This document shows positions 1 through 6,178 of a stretch of DNA of 6,178 bases, in pieces (within the stretch, counting starts at the first letter, position 1; each line of letters begins with the position of its first letter). Made by a program: the position numbers and the translations under genes. The notes beneath the pieces are model-generated. The model searched no databases and was not told where the DNA came from. It was given only the letters and a program-made list of their open reading frames with translations. This stretch comes from an uncultured Porphyromonadaceae bacterium (GTDB lineage Bacteria; Bacteroidota; Bacteroidia; Bacteroidales; Muribaculaceae): the NCBI GenBank assembly GCA_902494595.1, contig CABUTY010000090.1, forward strand, positions 1 through 6,178, written 5' to 3'.

Positions 1-5
1 AAAGT

Positions 6-191
6 TCATTTCCCTTTGCCCTCTTTGCGTTTGCCGTATTTACGCCATAAGGGAACGAATATTATCACGCCCGACACGGCTACCATCAGCAGATTATAGA
101 GGGTGAATCCGGCCGACAACACTCCCCAGGCAAGCCATAGCCAGACAAGCCCCAGTAATGTCATCCCTATTACAGCCGTAGTTTTCATCAT
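6..191 (-). CDS. Small two-helix membrane protein, function unknown
   Basis: This encodes a 61-residue protein that I do not recognise. It has a short N-terminus with one lysine (K3), two hydrophobic segments (about residues 6-27 and 31-49, the first rich in Leu, Trp and Gly), and a strongly basic C-terminal tail (about residues 50-61, mostly Lys, Arg, Gly). By the positive-inside rule the tail should be cytoplasmic, and with two helices the N-terminus should be cytoplasmic too, giving a hairpin in the inner membrane. No catalytic motif is visible. A good Bacteroidota-type promoter lies directly upstream and supports real expression. The start is uncertain: the promoter's -7 box ends two bases before the first ATG, so the mRNA may be leaderless, or may begin translation at the second ATG (188) or at Met10 (164). 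Starting at Met10 would cut into the first hydrophobic segment, so I prefer the first two. It is transcribed divergently from the L,D-transpeptidase gene. Confidence 0.6.
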   Translation of the reverse strand: MMKTTAVIGMTLLGLVWLWLAWGVLSAGFTLYNLLMVAVSGVIIFVPLWRKYGKRKEGKGK

Positions 192-193
192 TG

Positions 194-224
194 CAAAAAT
201 ACAAAAAATTCCGCAATCACCAAT
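194..224 (-). promoter_or_regulatory. Bacteroidota-type promoter for the small membrane protein gene
   Basis: On the minus strand the -7 box is TATTTTTG (201 down to 194), a perfect match to TAnnTTTG. The -33 element is ATTG (224 down to 221), 19 bases away, one mismatch from TTTG. The start codon ATG begins at 191, only two bases after the box, so the predicted transcription start falls in or beside the start codon. Confidence 0.6.
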
Positions 225-294
225 ATACTCTCCTCTATCTTTCTTAACAGGTGCCGGTTTCCCGAATCATTTTCAGGGTCATTAACACCGATTA

Positions 295-326
295 TTAGGA
301 TAATGATAAAAAAATAGCTAACTTCG
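295..326 (+). promoter_or_regulatory. Probable promoter for the L,D-transpeptidase/DUF389 unit
   Basis: A -7-like box TAACTTCG (319-326) has one mismatch to TAnnTTTG, and a -33-like TTAG (295-298) lies 20 bases upstream. Only nine bases separate the box from the ATG at 336, so the 5' leader would be very short. A small inverted repeat (ATTAT, TAGG loop, ATAAT; 291-304) overlaps the -33 region. It could be an operator but may be chance in AT-rich DNA. Confidence 0.4.
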
Positions 327-335
327 CGCCTTAAT

Positions 336-1316
336 ATGAAAGGACAATTGACAAACATCATAAAGAAGTGGACCATAAGGCGAGCAACCATGGTTGTCTG
401 CATGTCCATGGGGATGCTGCTGATGCTGTGGGGTTGCGGGGGCAACCGCAACTGCGGCGACAATGACAGGGCGACCCTGTCGGAAGAGATAACGGCCCTC
501 GCCACCGCAAAGCCCATAGTGGCCGACACCGCCGCCAAGGAAAAGGAGGAGGAGGAAGAGCCGCTCGACTATTCCAAGGCCGTGTTCGACAACGGCATCA
601 TACCCGTAATAGAAGAGACAAGCCCCGCATATGCGGCGAAGCTCGCAGCATCCGGCCAGGATGGTTTTCTCATTGTCGACAAGGCCAGGATGAAGGTTAT
701 CCTCTATGACCGCTACGGATACGTGCTCAAGGAATACGGTATGGCATGCTCACGCAATTACGGCACTAAGCACAAGAAGGGCGACAACCGTACTCCCGAG
801 GGCTTCTTCAGCGTACAGGGCGTATACGACAGCACTGACTGGCTATACACCGACGACAATGGCCGCACTTCAAAGAAGAAAGGGCAGTTCGGACCTCGCT
901 TCATACGTCTGAGCATTCCGGGCATCTACTCCATAGGTATACACGGCACCTGCGCGCCATGGTCGATAGGCCACCGCGCTTCGCACGGATGCATCAGGCT
1001 CACCAACGAAAACATTCTCGAGCTTGTGGAGCTCGTGAAACCTGGAATGCCCGTGATTGTGCTCCCAGGCAAACGCGACCGGCAGGTAAACCGCAGCGAA
1101 GGATACGACATAACTTATTTCCCTACCGACCCCAACTTCAAGATGTCTGATAAGGAAAAGGAGGAAAAGGTTAGCGAACGCAAAGAAGAGAAAGACAGCG
1201 CCAAGGCACCAGAGACGAAAGCCGACAGCATAGTTCCGGCACACGTGTCCGAGCCGGCCGAATTGCCGGCAGAGGAGCATAAGGTAGCACCTGAGGTGCC
1301 CGATTCCATATTCTGA
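336..1316 (+). CDS. L,D-transpeptidase (YkuD family), probable lipoprotein
   Basis: This 326-residue protein has the YkuD catalytic signature: His203 in IHGT, then SHGCIRL at 216-222 with nucleophile Cys219, His217, Gly218 and Arg221. The domain spans about residues 109-243. Family members use a cysteine to form 3-3 cross-links in peptidoglycan or to attach proteins to it, acting outside the inner membrane. The N-terminus is basic (K10, K11, R15, R16), followed by a hydrophobic stretch ending in a lipobox-like LWGC, so Cys34 is probably lipidated. I see no clear acidic surface-export signal after it, so a periplasm-facing anchor is inferred. A linker with five consecutive Glu (71-75) precedes the domain. 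After it comes a tail of about 57 residues (270-326), Lys/Glu-rich and then Pro/Ala/Glu-rich, probably disordered. Met1 is preferred because it keeps the basic n-region; Met19 (base 390) is the alternative. The stop overlaps the next start. Family assignment is firm; the exact substrate is unknown. Confidence 0.9.
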   Translation: MKGQLTNIIKKWTIRRATMVVCMSMGMLLMLWGCGGNRNCGDNDRATLSEEITALATAKPIVADTAAKEKEEEEEPLDYSKAVFDNGIIPVIEETSPAYAAKLAASGQDGFLIVDKARMKVILYDRYGYVLKEYGMACSRNYGTKHKKGDNRTPEGFFSVQGVYDSTDWLYTDDNGRTSKKKGQFGPRFIRLSIPGIYSIGIHGTCAPWSIGHRASHGCIRLTNENILELVELVKPGMPVIVLPGKRDRQVNRSEGYDITYFPTDPNFKMSDKEKEEKVSERKEEKDSAKAPETKADSIVPAHVSEPAELPAEEHKVAPEVPDSIF

Positions 1317-2737
1317 TGACTGATAATACAGAAACCGACGGCAGGACACTGACGACATTCCGGAAGAGAATGCACGCCATAGGCGACGAGATAAAATCCT
1401 ATCTCAATCCTATGGCCGATCTGGAGTCGCAGAAAGATATCGAGGAATCGATACGCTCGGGCGTATCGTTCAAGGGGTCGCAACTGCTTATTCTGATATT
1501 CGCCATATTCATAGCCTCATTAGGACTGAACACCGACAGCATCCCGGTGATAATCGGCGCGATGCTCATATCGCCGCTGATGGGTCCGATAATCGGCATG
1601 GGGCTCGGCATAGGCATCCGCGACTTCATGCTGCTGAAACGCAGCCTCAAGAATATCACGGCCGCCATCATAGGGTCGCTGCTCACCTCGGCGCTATATT
1701 TCCTGATATCCCCACAGTACGAAGGGTCGAGCCAGCTGCTGGCCCGCACGTCACCGTCAATCTACGATGTGCTGATAGCCCTCTTCGGCGGAGCCGCCGG
1801 CATACTCAGCATCGCCGCCAAAAACAAAGGTCAGGTGATGCCCGGTGTGGCTATCGCTACTTCTCTCATGCCTCCCCTCTGTACAGCCGGCTATGGCCTC
1901 GCTACTCTCCAGATGAAGTTCTTCCTCGGAGCTTTCTACCTCTTCTTCACCAACATGATGTTCATATTCGTGGCTTCATGGATAGGCGTCAAGGTGTTCG
2001 GCTTCAAGAATGTGGTTTATCAGGATGCCGCCAGGGCCAGGAAAGTCAAGACCATCGTTTATATCATCGTGACTGCCATGATCGGTCTCAGCGCCTATCT
2101 TACCGTAATCATGATCCAGAACAACATATTCATAGAAAGGGCCACTCGGTTTGTGGAAAACGAGATGGTGTTCCCCAACACGCAGGTGCTCAACTCGAAG
2201 GAATACGTTGCCGGCGGCAAACGCTATATCGACGTCACACTCATCGGCGAGGCTCTGCCCAAGGACTCGCTGCAGCTTGTGATGATCCACAAGATGGACT
2301 CCTGCGGCCTCGGAGGCACCATCCTCAACATCAAGCAGGGATTTGCGCTCAACAACAACGAGGCTCTTGACAACGACGACACGGAGAGCCAGTTCTACCA
2401 TCTGATGCAGTCGGAGCTCTCGCGCAAGCAGACGGAGGTAGACTCTCTGCAGTCGATTATCGCCATGTCGCAGATGTTCAGCGACGAGAGCCGGCGTATC
2501 GCTCCAGAGGTGAAAGTGCTGTTCCCCAACATCCGAGACATAGCCCTGTCGCAGATGGTGGCCACATCCACCGACAGCGAAAGCGTCGACACGGTAAACA
2601 TGATATTCGTAAACGCGCCAGCAGGTCTCTCCGCCGCCGAAAGGAAGAAACTTACCGACTATATCGGCGTTCGCCTCAAAGAGGAACACCTGCACCTAAC
2701 CCTAAACCCCGCCAATTTCCCCTGGCCCTCAAAATAG
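1316..2737 (+). CDS. DUF389 family integral membrane protein with periplasmic tail
   Basis: This 473-residue protein carries the DUF389 signature around residues 74-92 (SIPVIIGAMLISPLMGPI), a family of membrane proteins without an assigned biochemical function. I see seven hydrophobic segments at about 54-71, 75-100, 113-132, 149-168, 173-196, 201-228 and 246-267. Lys/Arg-rich loops (102-112, 169-171, 239-245) fit a cytoplasmic N-terminus and place the last 205 residues in the periplasm. That tail appears to hold two similar alpha/beta units: one starting at FPNT (286-289) and running to about 342, one starting at FPNI (403-406) and running to about 465. They are separated by a polar, probably helical stretch (about 355-392). 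Conserved helix-breaking Gly and Pro in segments 2 and 5 (for example ATSLMPPLCT at 181-190) would suit a transporter or channel, but this is inference. Its start overlaps the transpeptidase stop (TGATG), suggesting coupled translation and a shared envelope role. Family call is firm, function open. Confidence 0.88.
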   Translation: MTDNTETDGRTLTTFRKRMHAIGDEIKSYLNPMADLESQKDIEESIRSGVSFKGSQLLILIFAIFIASLGLNTDSIPVIIGAMLISPLMGPIIGMGLGIGIRDFMLLKRSLKNITAAIIGSLLTSALYFLISPQYEGSSQLLARTSPSIYDVLIALFGGAAGILSIAAKNKGQVMPGVAIATSLMPPLCTAGYGLATLQMKFFLGAFYLFFTNMMFIFVASWIGVKVFGFKNVVYQDAARARKVKTIVYIIVTAMIGLSAYLTVIMIQNNIFIERATRFVENEMVFPNTQVLNSKEYVAGGKRYIDVTLIGEALPKDSLQLVMIHKMDSCGLGGTILNIKQGFALNNNEALDNDDTESQFYHLMQSELSRKQTEVDSLQSIIAMSQMFSDESRRIAPEVKVLFPNIRDIALSQMVATSTDSESVDTVNMIFVNAPAGLSAAERKKLTDYIGVRLKEEHLHLTLNPANFPWPSK

Positions 2738-2788
2738 GACTATAAGGTCTTTAAGGTATCTAAGGTCTCTAAGGCCCTTAAAGTCCTA
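2735..2788 (+). terminator. Possible hairpin at the end of the LDT/DUF389 unit
   Basis: The arm AGGACTATAAGG (2736-2747) pairs with CCTTAAAGTCCT (2776-2787) with one mismatch, and T2735 with A2788 adds a thirteenth position. The left arm includes part of the DUF389 stop codon. The loop is long (28 bases) and made of the tandem repeat, and shorter alternative pairings exist, such as CTTTAAGG at 2749-2756 with CCTTAAAG at 2776-2783. No strong U-run follows (only AAGTTTATT), so this is not a classic intrinsic terminator. It may instead protect the 3' end or be a by-product of the repeat. Confidence 0.35.
2743..2787 (+). repeat. Five degenerate copies of a 9-base tandem repeat
   Basis: The units begin at 2743, 2752, 2761, 2770 and 2779: TAAGGTCTT, TAAGGTATC, TAAGGTCTC, TAAGGCCCT and TAAAGTCCT, followed by a partial AAG. 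All share the TAA core and the G at position 5, and most share TAAGGTCT. The array begins five bases after the DUF389 stop codon and ends about 30 bases before the dapA -7 box, so it is confined to the spacer. Its function cannot be read from the sequence. Confidence 0.85.
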
Positions 2789-2793
2789 AGTTT

Positions 2794-2825
2794 ATTGCGA
2801 ATCACGATTTAATTTCCTATTTTTG
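2794..2825 (+). promoter_or_regulatory. Bacteroidota-type promoter for dapA-dnaG
   Basis: The -7 box TATTTTTG (2818-2825) matches TAnnTTTG perfectly. ATTG (2794-2797) lies 20 bases upstream as the -33 element, one mismatch from TTTG. Transcription should begin a few bases after 2825, leaving a leader of roughly 20 bases before the ATG at 2850. This placement rules out the TTG at 2823 as a start codon, because it lies inside the -7 box. Confidence 0.7.
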
Positions 2826-2849
2826 CAGTTCAAAACAACCGCGCCATAT

Positions 2850-3734
2850 ATGAAATCTCTTGATCTTAAGGGAATGGGAGTTGCGCTGGTCACTCCCTTC
2901 GACACAGACCATAACATAGATTATACATCACTGGAGAAAGTACTGGACCATGTCATAGGCGGCGGGGCCGACTATCTGGTGGTGCTGGGCACCACCGGCG
3001 AAACCGCCACGCTTGACGATGACGAGAAACATGCTGTACGCCGTTTTATTGCTGAAAAGGCCGGCGGACGCATTCCGCTGATTGCCGGCATGGGCTGCAA
3101 CAACACCCGCCGTCTCGTCAACGAAATATCTTCAGCCGACCTCTCCGGTTATTCGGCCATTCTCTCCGTGGCTCCTTTCTACAACAAGCCGTCGCAAAAA
3201 GGCCTTTACTGTCATTTTGCCGAGGTGGCCAAAGCCTCCCCTCTTCCCGTGATTCTCTACAATGTTCCGGGACGTACGGGCGTCAACATATCCTCCGCCA
3301 CCACTCTGCGTCTTGCCGCCGATTTCCCCAACATCATCGGCGTGAAAGAAGCATCGGGCAATTTCAAACAAATCGAGGAGCTGATCACCAACGGACCGGC
3401 CGACTTCCAGGTAATATCGGGCGATGACGCGCTCACTTACCCCCTGATGTCGTTAGGCGCCGTAGGAGTGATATCGGTAGTCGGCAACGCCTTCCCCAAA
3501 GAGTTCGGCAAGATGGTGCGCCTCTGCCTCAACGGCGACTTCAAAAGTGCATTGCCCGTACACTACCGTTTCCAGAAACTTTACGACGAGCTCTTTATCG
3601 ACGGCAACCCCGCCGGCATCAAGTATCTGCTCCATGAGATGGGACTCATACACAATGTTCTCAGGCTGCCGCTTGTGCCTACAAGCATCGAAACCGGCAA
3701 CAAGATAGACCGTTTTCTGGAGGCATTCTCATGA
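2850..3734 (+). CDS. dapA: 4-hydroxy-tetrahydrodipicolinate synthase
   Basis: DapA condenses pyruvate with L-aspartate semialdehyde in the cytoplasm, the committed step to diaminopimelate and lysine. The 294-residue length is normal for this TIM-barrel family. The active site is complete by comparison with E. coli DapA: Lys166 (GVKEASG) forms the Schiff base with pyruvate; Thr48-Thr49 (GTTGE) and Tyr111 (FYNKPS) with Tyr137 (LYNVPGRTG) form the proton relay; Arg142 binds the semialdehyde carboxylate. Several positions that bind inhibitory lysine in the E. coli enzyme differ here: His53 to Asp57, His56 to Lys60, Glu84 to Arg88 and Tyr106 to Phe110. Weak or absent lysine feedback is therefore likely (inference). 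The ATG at 2850 is chosen over an in-frame TTG at 2823 because the promoter -7 box covers that TTG and the protein begins normally at the ATG (MKSLDLKGMGVALVTPF). The stop overlaps the dnaG start by four bases. Very confident in the family. Confidence 0.96.
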   Translation: MKSLDLKGMGVALVTPFDTDHNIDYTSLEKVLDHVIGGGADYLVVLGTTGETATLDDDEKHAVRRFIAEKAGGRIPLIAGMGCNNTRRLVNEISSADLSGYSAILSVAPFYNKPSQKGLYCHFAEVAKASPLPVILYNVPGRTGVNISSATTLRLAADFPNIIGVKEASGNFKQIEELITNGPADFQVISGDDALTYPLMSLGAVGVISVVGNAFPKEFGKMVRLCLNGDFKSALPVHYRFQKLYDELFIDGNPAGIKYLLHEMGLIHNVLRLPLVPTSIETGNKIDRFLEAFS

Positions 3735-5938
3735 TTGACCAGGCCACAGCGCAACGCATCAAGGATGCCGCCGATATCGTGGAGGTTGTTTCCGACTACG
3801 TCCATCTGGTGCGTCGTGGCCAGAACTATATGGGGCTGTGCCCTTTCCACAACGAACGTACCCCCTCCTTTTCAGTAAACCGCAAGCGCAATTTCTGCTT
3901 CTGCTTCTCCTGCAAAAAAGGAGGATCGCCGGTGAACTTCATCATGGAGAAGGAGGGACTGTCGTACAAGGAGGCACTCCTGCATCTTGCCAAGAAATAT
4001 GGCATAGAGGTACAGGAGCGAGAGCTGAGCGACGAGGAGAGGCAACGGCAGTCGGAACGCGAAGGGATGCTTGTGGCCAACGAATGGGCCATGAAACTGA
4101 TGGAGCATGACATGGTGTCAACAGCCGACGGGCGCGACATAGGACTTCAGTACCTTATGCAGCGCGGCGTGACCGAGGCGGCCATGAAGGCTTTTCATCT
4201 GGGTTACGCCCTCGACAGCGGCCACCATCTTGCCGACGAAGCGCGAAAGGCCGGCTACGCCCTTGAGGTGCTGAAGAAAACAGGACTCATTGGCACGTCG
4301 CAACAGGGACATGACTATGACCGCTTCCGAGGACGCGTGATTTTCCCCATACTCAACAATTCGGGGAAAGTGATAGCTTTCGGCGGCCGCGACCTCAAGG
4401 GTGGATTGGCCAAATATATCAACTCCCCGGAGTCGGCAGTCTATAAGAAAAGCAACGAGCTTTACGGCATCTTCCAAGCCCGCGCGGCCATCGTGAAGGA
4501 GAACAAGTGCTTTCTGGTGGAGGGCTATATGGACGTAATCGGAATGTGGCAGTCGGGCATGAAGAATGTAGTGGCCTCATCGGGTACGGCACTTACCGAC
4601 GGCCAGATAGCCCTCATACACCGTCTCACCGACAACATAACCCTCATCTACGACGGTGACGCCGCCGGCATAAAGGCCTCGCTCAGGGGTATCGACATGC
4701 TCCTGAACCATAAGCTGAATGTCAAGGTGCTCCTTCTCCCTGACGGCGAAGACCCCGACTCTTTCGCCCGCAAGCATACGCCCGAGGAGTTCAGGGAGTA
4801 TGTGGATAAGCACGAAACGGACATCATACGTTTCAAGATTGACGTGCTGCTTGACGAGCAGACGGCCCGCGACCCTCAGAAACGCATAGAGGCCGTCAAT
4901 AGCGTTGTACAGTCGATAGCTCACATACCTGACCCTGTAGCGAGGGATGTATATGTGCAGGAATGCGCCCGTCTTCTCGGCGTCACCGAGGAATCCATCA
5001 TCCAGTCGGTGGGACGCGCCAGGGCTATGCTCATACAGAAGTGGAAGAAGGAACGCGAGTGGAATGCCACACGCGAGTCGGCGGCAGTCATCAAGCAGCC
5101 GGCCGACAGTGTCGGCACATCCTCCGACCAGGCACAGCCCGATTCCAATACGGATTTCTCACAACAGCCTTCAAGAAAGACCGACATACCTTTCCGCCCC
5201 TTGGAAACACCGCTGATAAAGCTATGCGTCAGATATGGATACAAAGGAGTGTTCCAGCCTATGGATGAGGATGACGACACTCTCATAGATGTGCTCGACT
5301 ACGTGCAGGAGGAACTGGAATCGGACGGAATGCGGTTTTCCGTTGATGAGTACCGTATTATATTTCAGGAGCTGCAGCGTGTTAAGCCATTGTTCTACAA
5401 GGCGTTGGAGCGCCGCAAAATGGAGATAGAAGAGGAGGTGGCCCGCAAACGCCGCGAAGGCATCGAGGAGATAGGCTCAGGAAGCTATTCCATCGACGAG
5501 CTCAAAATCAAGGAGAGCAAGCTTGAGGAATCTCTACGGGAGTATGCCACATCGGAAGTCAACGAATATGTCAAGGACTGGCCGGCACGATTTCTGTCGA
5601 GCCATGAGAACGACATTATACGCTCAACGTCGTTCGACCTTCTGCGCGAGAAGCATCATCTGAGCAACATCTATGCCAATGCGCCCGGCAATGAGAAGGA
5701 AGAAGACCGTCTGGAGATGCTTGTGCCCCGAACCATCCTCGAATGGAAGTCGGAGATTCTCAACCAGCGACTACGCGAGCTGCTGCGCAAGTTCCAGGAC
5801 ATGGCCTCCAACATGAACATTGAAGAGGAACATTCGCTACAGGCCAAGCTAAACTCGCTAATGAAACTGCGCCGCAAGATAGCCAAGGAACTGGGCGAGC
5901 GCATACTTCTCCCCAAGAACCAAAATTCCAATAAATAA
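3731..5938 (+). CDS. dnaG: DNA primase
   Basis: DnaG makes the short RNA primers for the lagging strand and for origin firing, working with the replicative helicase. At 735 residues it is longer than E. coli DnaG (581). The N-terminal CHC2 zinc-binding domain has Cys37, His40, Cys58 and Cys61 (CPFH, then CFSC). The catalytic core follows, with the conserved FRGR (199-202) and a KYINSPES segment (228-235), then a Toprim fold with Glu264 (VEGYMD) and Asp308/Asp310 (YDGDAAG), which bind catalytic metal. From about 445 to 485 there is a polar, low-complexity linker. The C-terminal part (about 490-735) is highly charged with probable long helices (560-605 and 670-720) and takes the place of the helicase-interaction domain, though I cannot recognise its fold. 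The start ATG is the usual one for this lineage ([10 protein letters not shown]) and overlaps the dapA stop in ATGA, so translation is probably coupled. No independent promoter is evident. Confidence 0.96.
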   Translation: MIDQATAQRIKDAADIVEVVSDYVHLVRRGQNYMGLCPFHNERTPSFSVNRKRNFCFCFSCKKGGSPVNFIMEKEGLSYKEALLHLAKKYGIEVQERELSDEERQRQSEREGMLVANEWAMKLMEHDMVSTADGRDIGLQYLMQRGVTEAAMKAFHLGYALDSGHHLADEARKAGYALEVLKKTGLIGTSQQGHDYDRFRGRVIFPILNNSGKVIAFGGRDLKGGLAKYINSPESAVYKKSNELYGIFQARAAIVKENKCFLVEGYMDVIGMWQSGMKNVVASSGTALTDGQIALIHRLTDNITLIYDGDAAGIKASLRGIDMLLNHKLNVKVLLLPDGEDPDSFARKHTPEEFREYVDKHETDIIRFKIDVLLDEQTARDPQKRIEAVNSVVQSIAHIPDPVARDVYVQECARLLGVTEESIIQSVGRARAMLIQKWKKEREWNATRESAAVIKQPADSVGTSSDQAQPDSNTDFSQQPSRKTDIPFRPLETPLIKLCVRYGYKGVFQPMDEDDDTLIDVLDYVQEELESDGMRFSVDEYRIIFQELQRVKPLFYKALERRKMEIEEEVARKRREGIEEIGSGSYSIDELKIKESKLEESLREYATSEVNEYVKDWPARFLSSHENDIIRSTSFDLLREKHHLSNIYANAPGNEKEEDRLEMLVPRTILEWKSEILNQRLRELLRKFQDMASNMNIEEEHSLQAKLNSLMKLRRKIAKELGERILLPKNQNSNK

Positions 5939-5960
5939 GAGGCGCAATCGTTATCAATAC

Positions 5961-6178
<218 letters not shown>

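Noticed and set aside
291..304. Inverted repeat ATTAT-TAGG-ATAAT as an operator
   Set aside because: Five-base arms in AT-rich spacer are easily found by chance. It is mentioned with the promoter but not claimed as a binding site.
188..538. A minus-strand open frame covering the divergent spacer and the start of the L,D-transpeptidase gene
   Set aside because: It would read through both divergent promoters and the transpeptidase signal peptide in antisense, and its composition is not protein-like.
539..561. Purine-rich AAGGAGGAGG-like stretch resembling a ribosome binding site
   Set aside because: It lies inside the transpeptidase gene where it encodes the Lys/Glu run, with no suitably spaced start in a plausible frame, and this lineage makes little use of Shine-Dalgarno sites.
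870..1358. A 162-codon minus-strand open frame across the end of the L,D-transpeptidase gene
   Set aside because: It runs opposite the conserved YkuD catalytic motif and the TGATG junction, has no promoter or recognisable domain, and is best explained as a shadow.
1976..2695. A 239-codon minus-strand open frame opposite the DUF389 gene
   Set aside because: It lies wholly antisense to a gene with clear family motifs and membrane segments. Its product shows no domain, and long antisense frames are expected in GC-rich coding DNA.
2823..2849. TTG start giving DapA nine extra N-terminal residues
   Set aside because: The TTG forms the end of a perfect TATTTTTG -7 box, so it should not be in the mRNA. 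The ATG at 2850 gives the normal DapA N-terminus.

Overview
This window is most likely a chromosomal housekeeping segment from a Bacteroidales bacterium. A gut lineage such as Muribaculaceae is plausible but not proven. The grounds are: three good or fair matches to the Bacteroidota promoter pattern (TTTG, about 19-20 bases, TAnnTTTG) ahead of the transcription units; no convincing Shine-Dalgarno sites; moderately high GC in genes set against AT-rich spacers; and DapA and DnaG sequences of Bacteroidota character. No mobile element, CRISPR array, rRNA or tRNA was seen.

Layout. On the minus strand at the left edge is a 61-residue two-helix membrane protein (6-191) whose promoter sits directly against its start codon. 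A 144-base divergent spacer follows. The first plus-strand unit is a probable lipoprotein L,D-transpeptidase of the YkuD fold (336-1316), joined by a TGATG overlap to a DUF389 integral membrane protein (1316-2737). The 112-base spacer after it holds five copies of a degenerate 9-base repeat (2743-2787), nested in a potential hairpin that begins at the DUF389 stop codon, and then a strong dapA promoter. The second unit is dapA (2850-3734), overlapping dnaG (3731-5938) by an ATGA, followed 22 bases later by the 5' part of an ABC transporter ATPase gene (5961 to the window edge).

How the genes work together. The first unit looks envelope-related: an enzyme predicted to form or edit peptidoglycan cross-links or anchors, coupled to a seven-helix membrane protein with a large predicted periplasmic tail. 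DapA makes the committed precursor of diaminopimelate and lysine, and diaminopimelate is itself part of the peptidoglycan that an L,D-transpeptidase acts on, so a cell-wall theme spans the two units. DnaG, the replication primase, is coupled to dapA rather than sitting in the rpsU-dnaG-rpoD arrangement known from Proteobacteria.

Most of the window is ordinary core genome. The points that merit a second look are the 9-base repeat and hairpin, the promoter that abuts a start codon, the apparent duplicated fold in the DUF389 tail, and the two start/stop overlaps. I did not find convincing evidence of an undescribed biological system.
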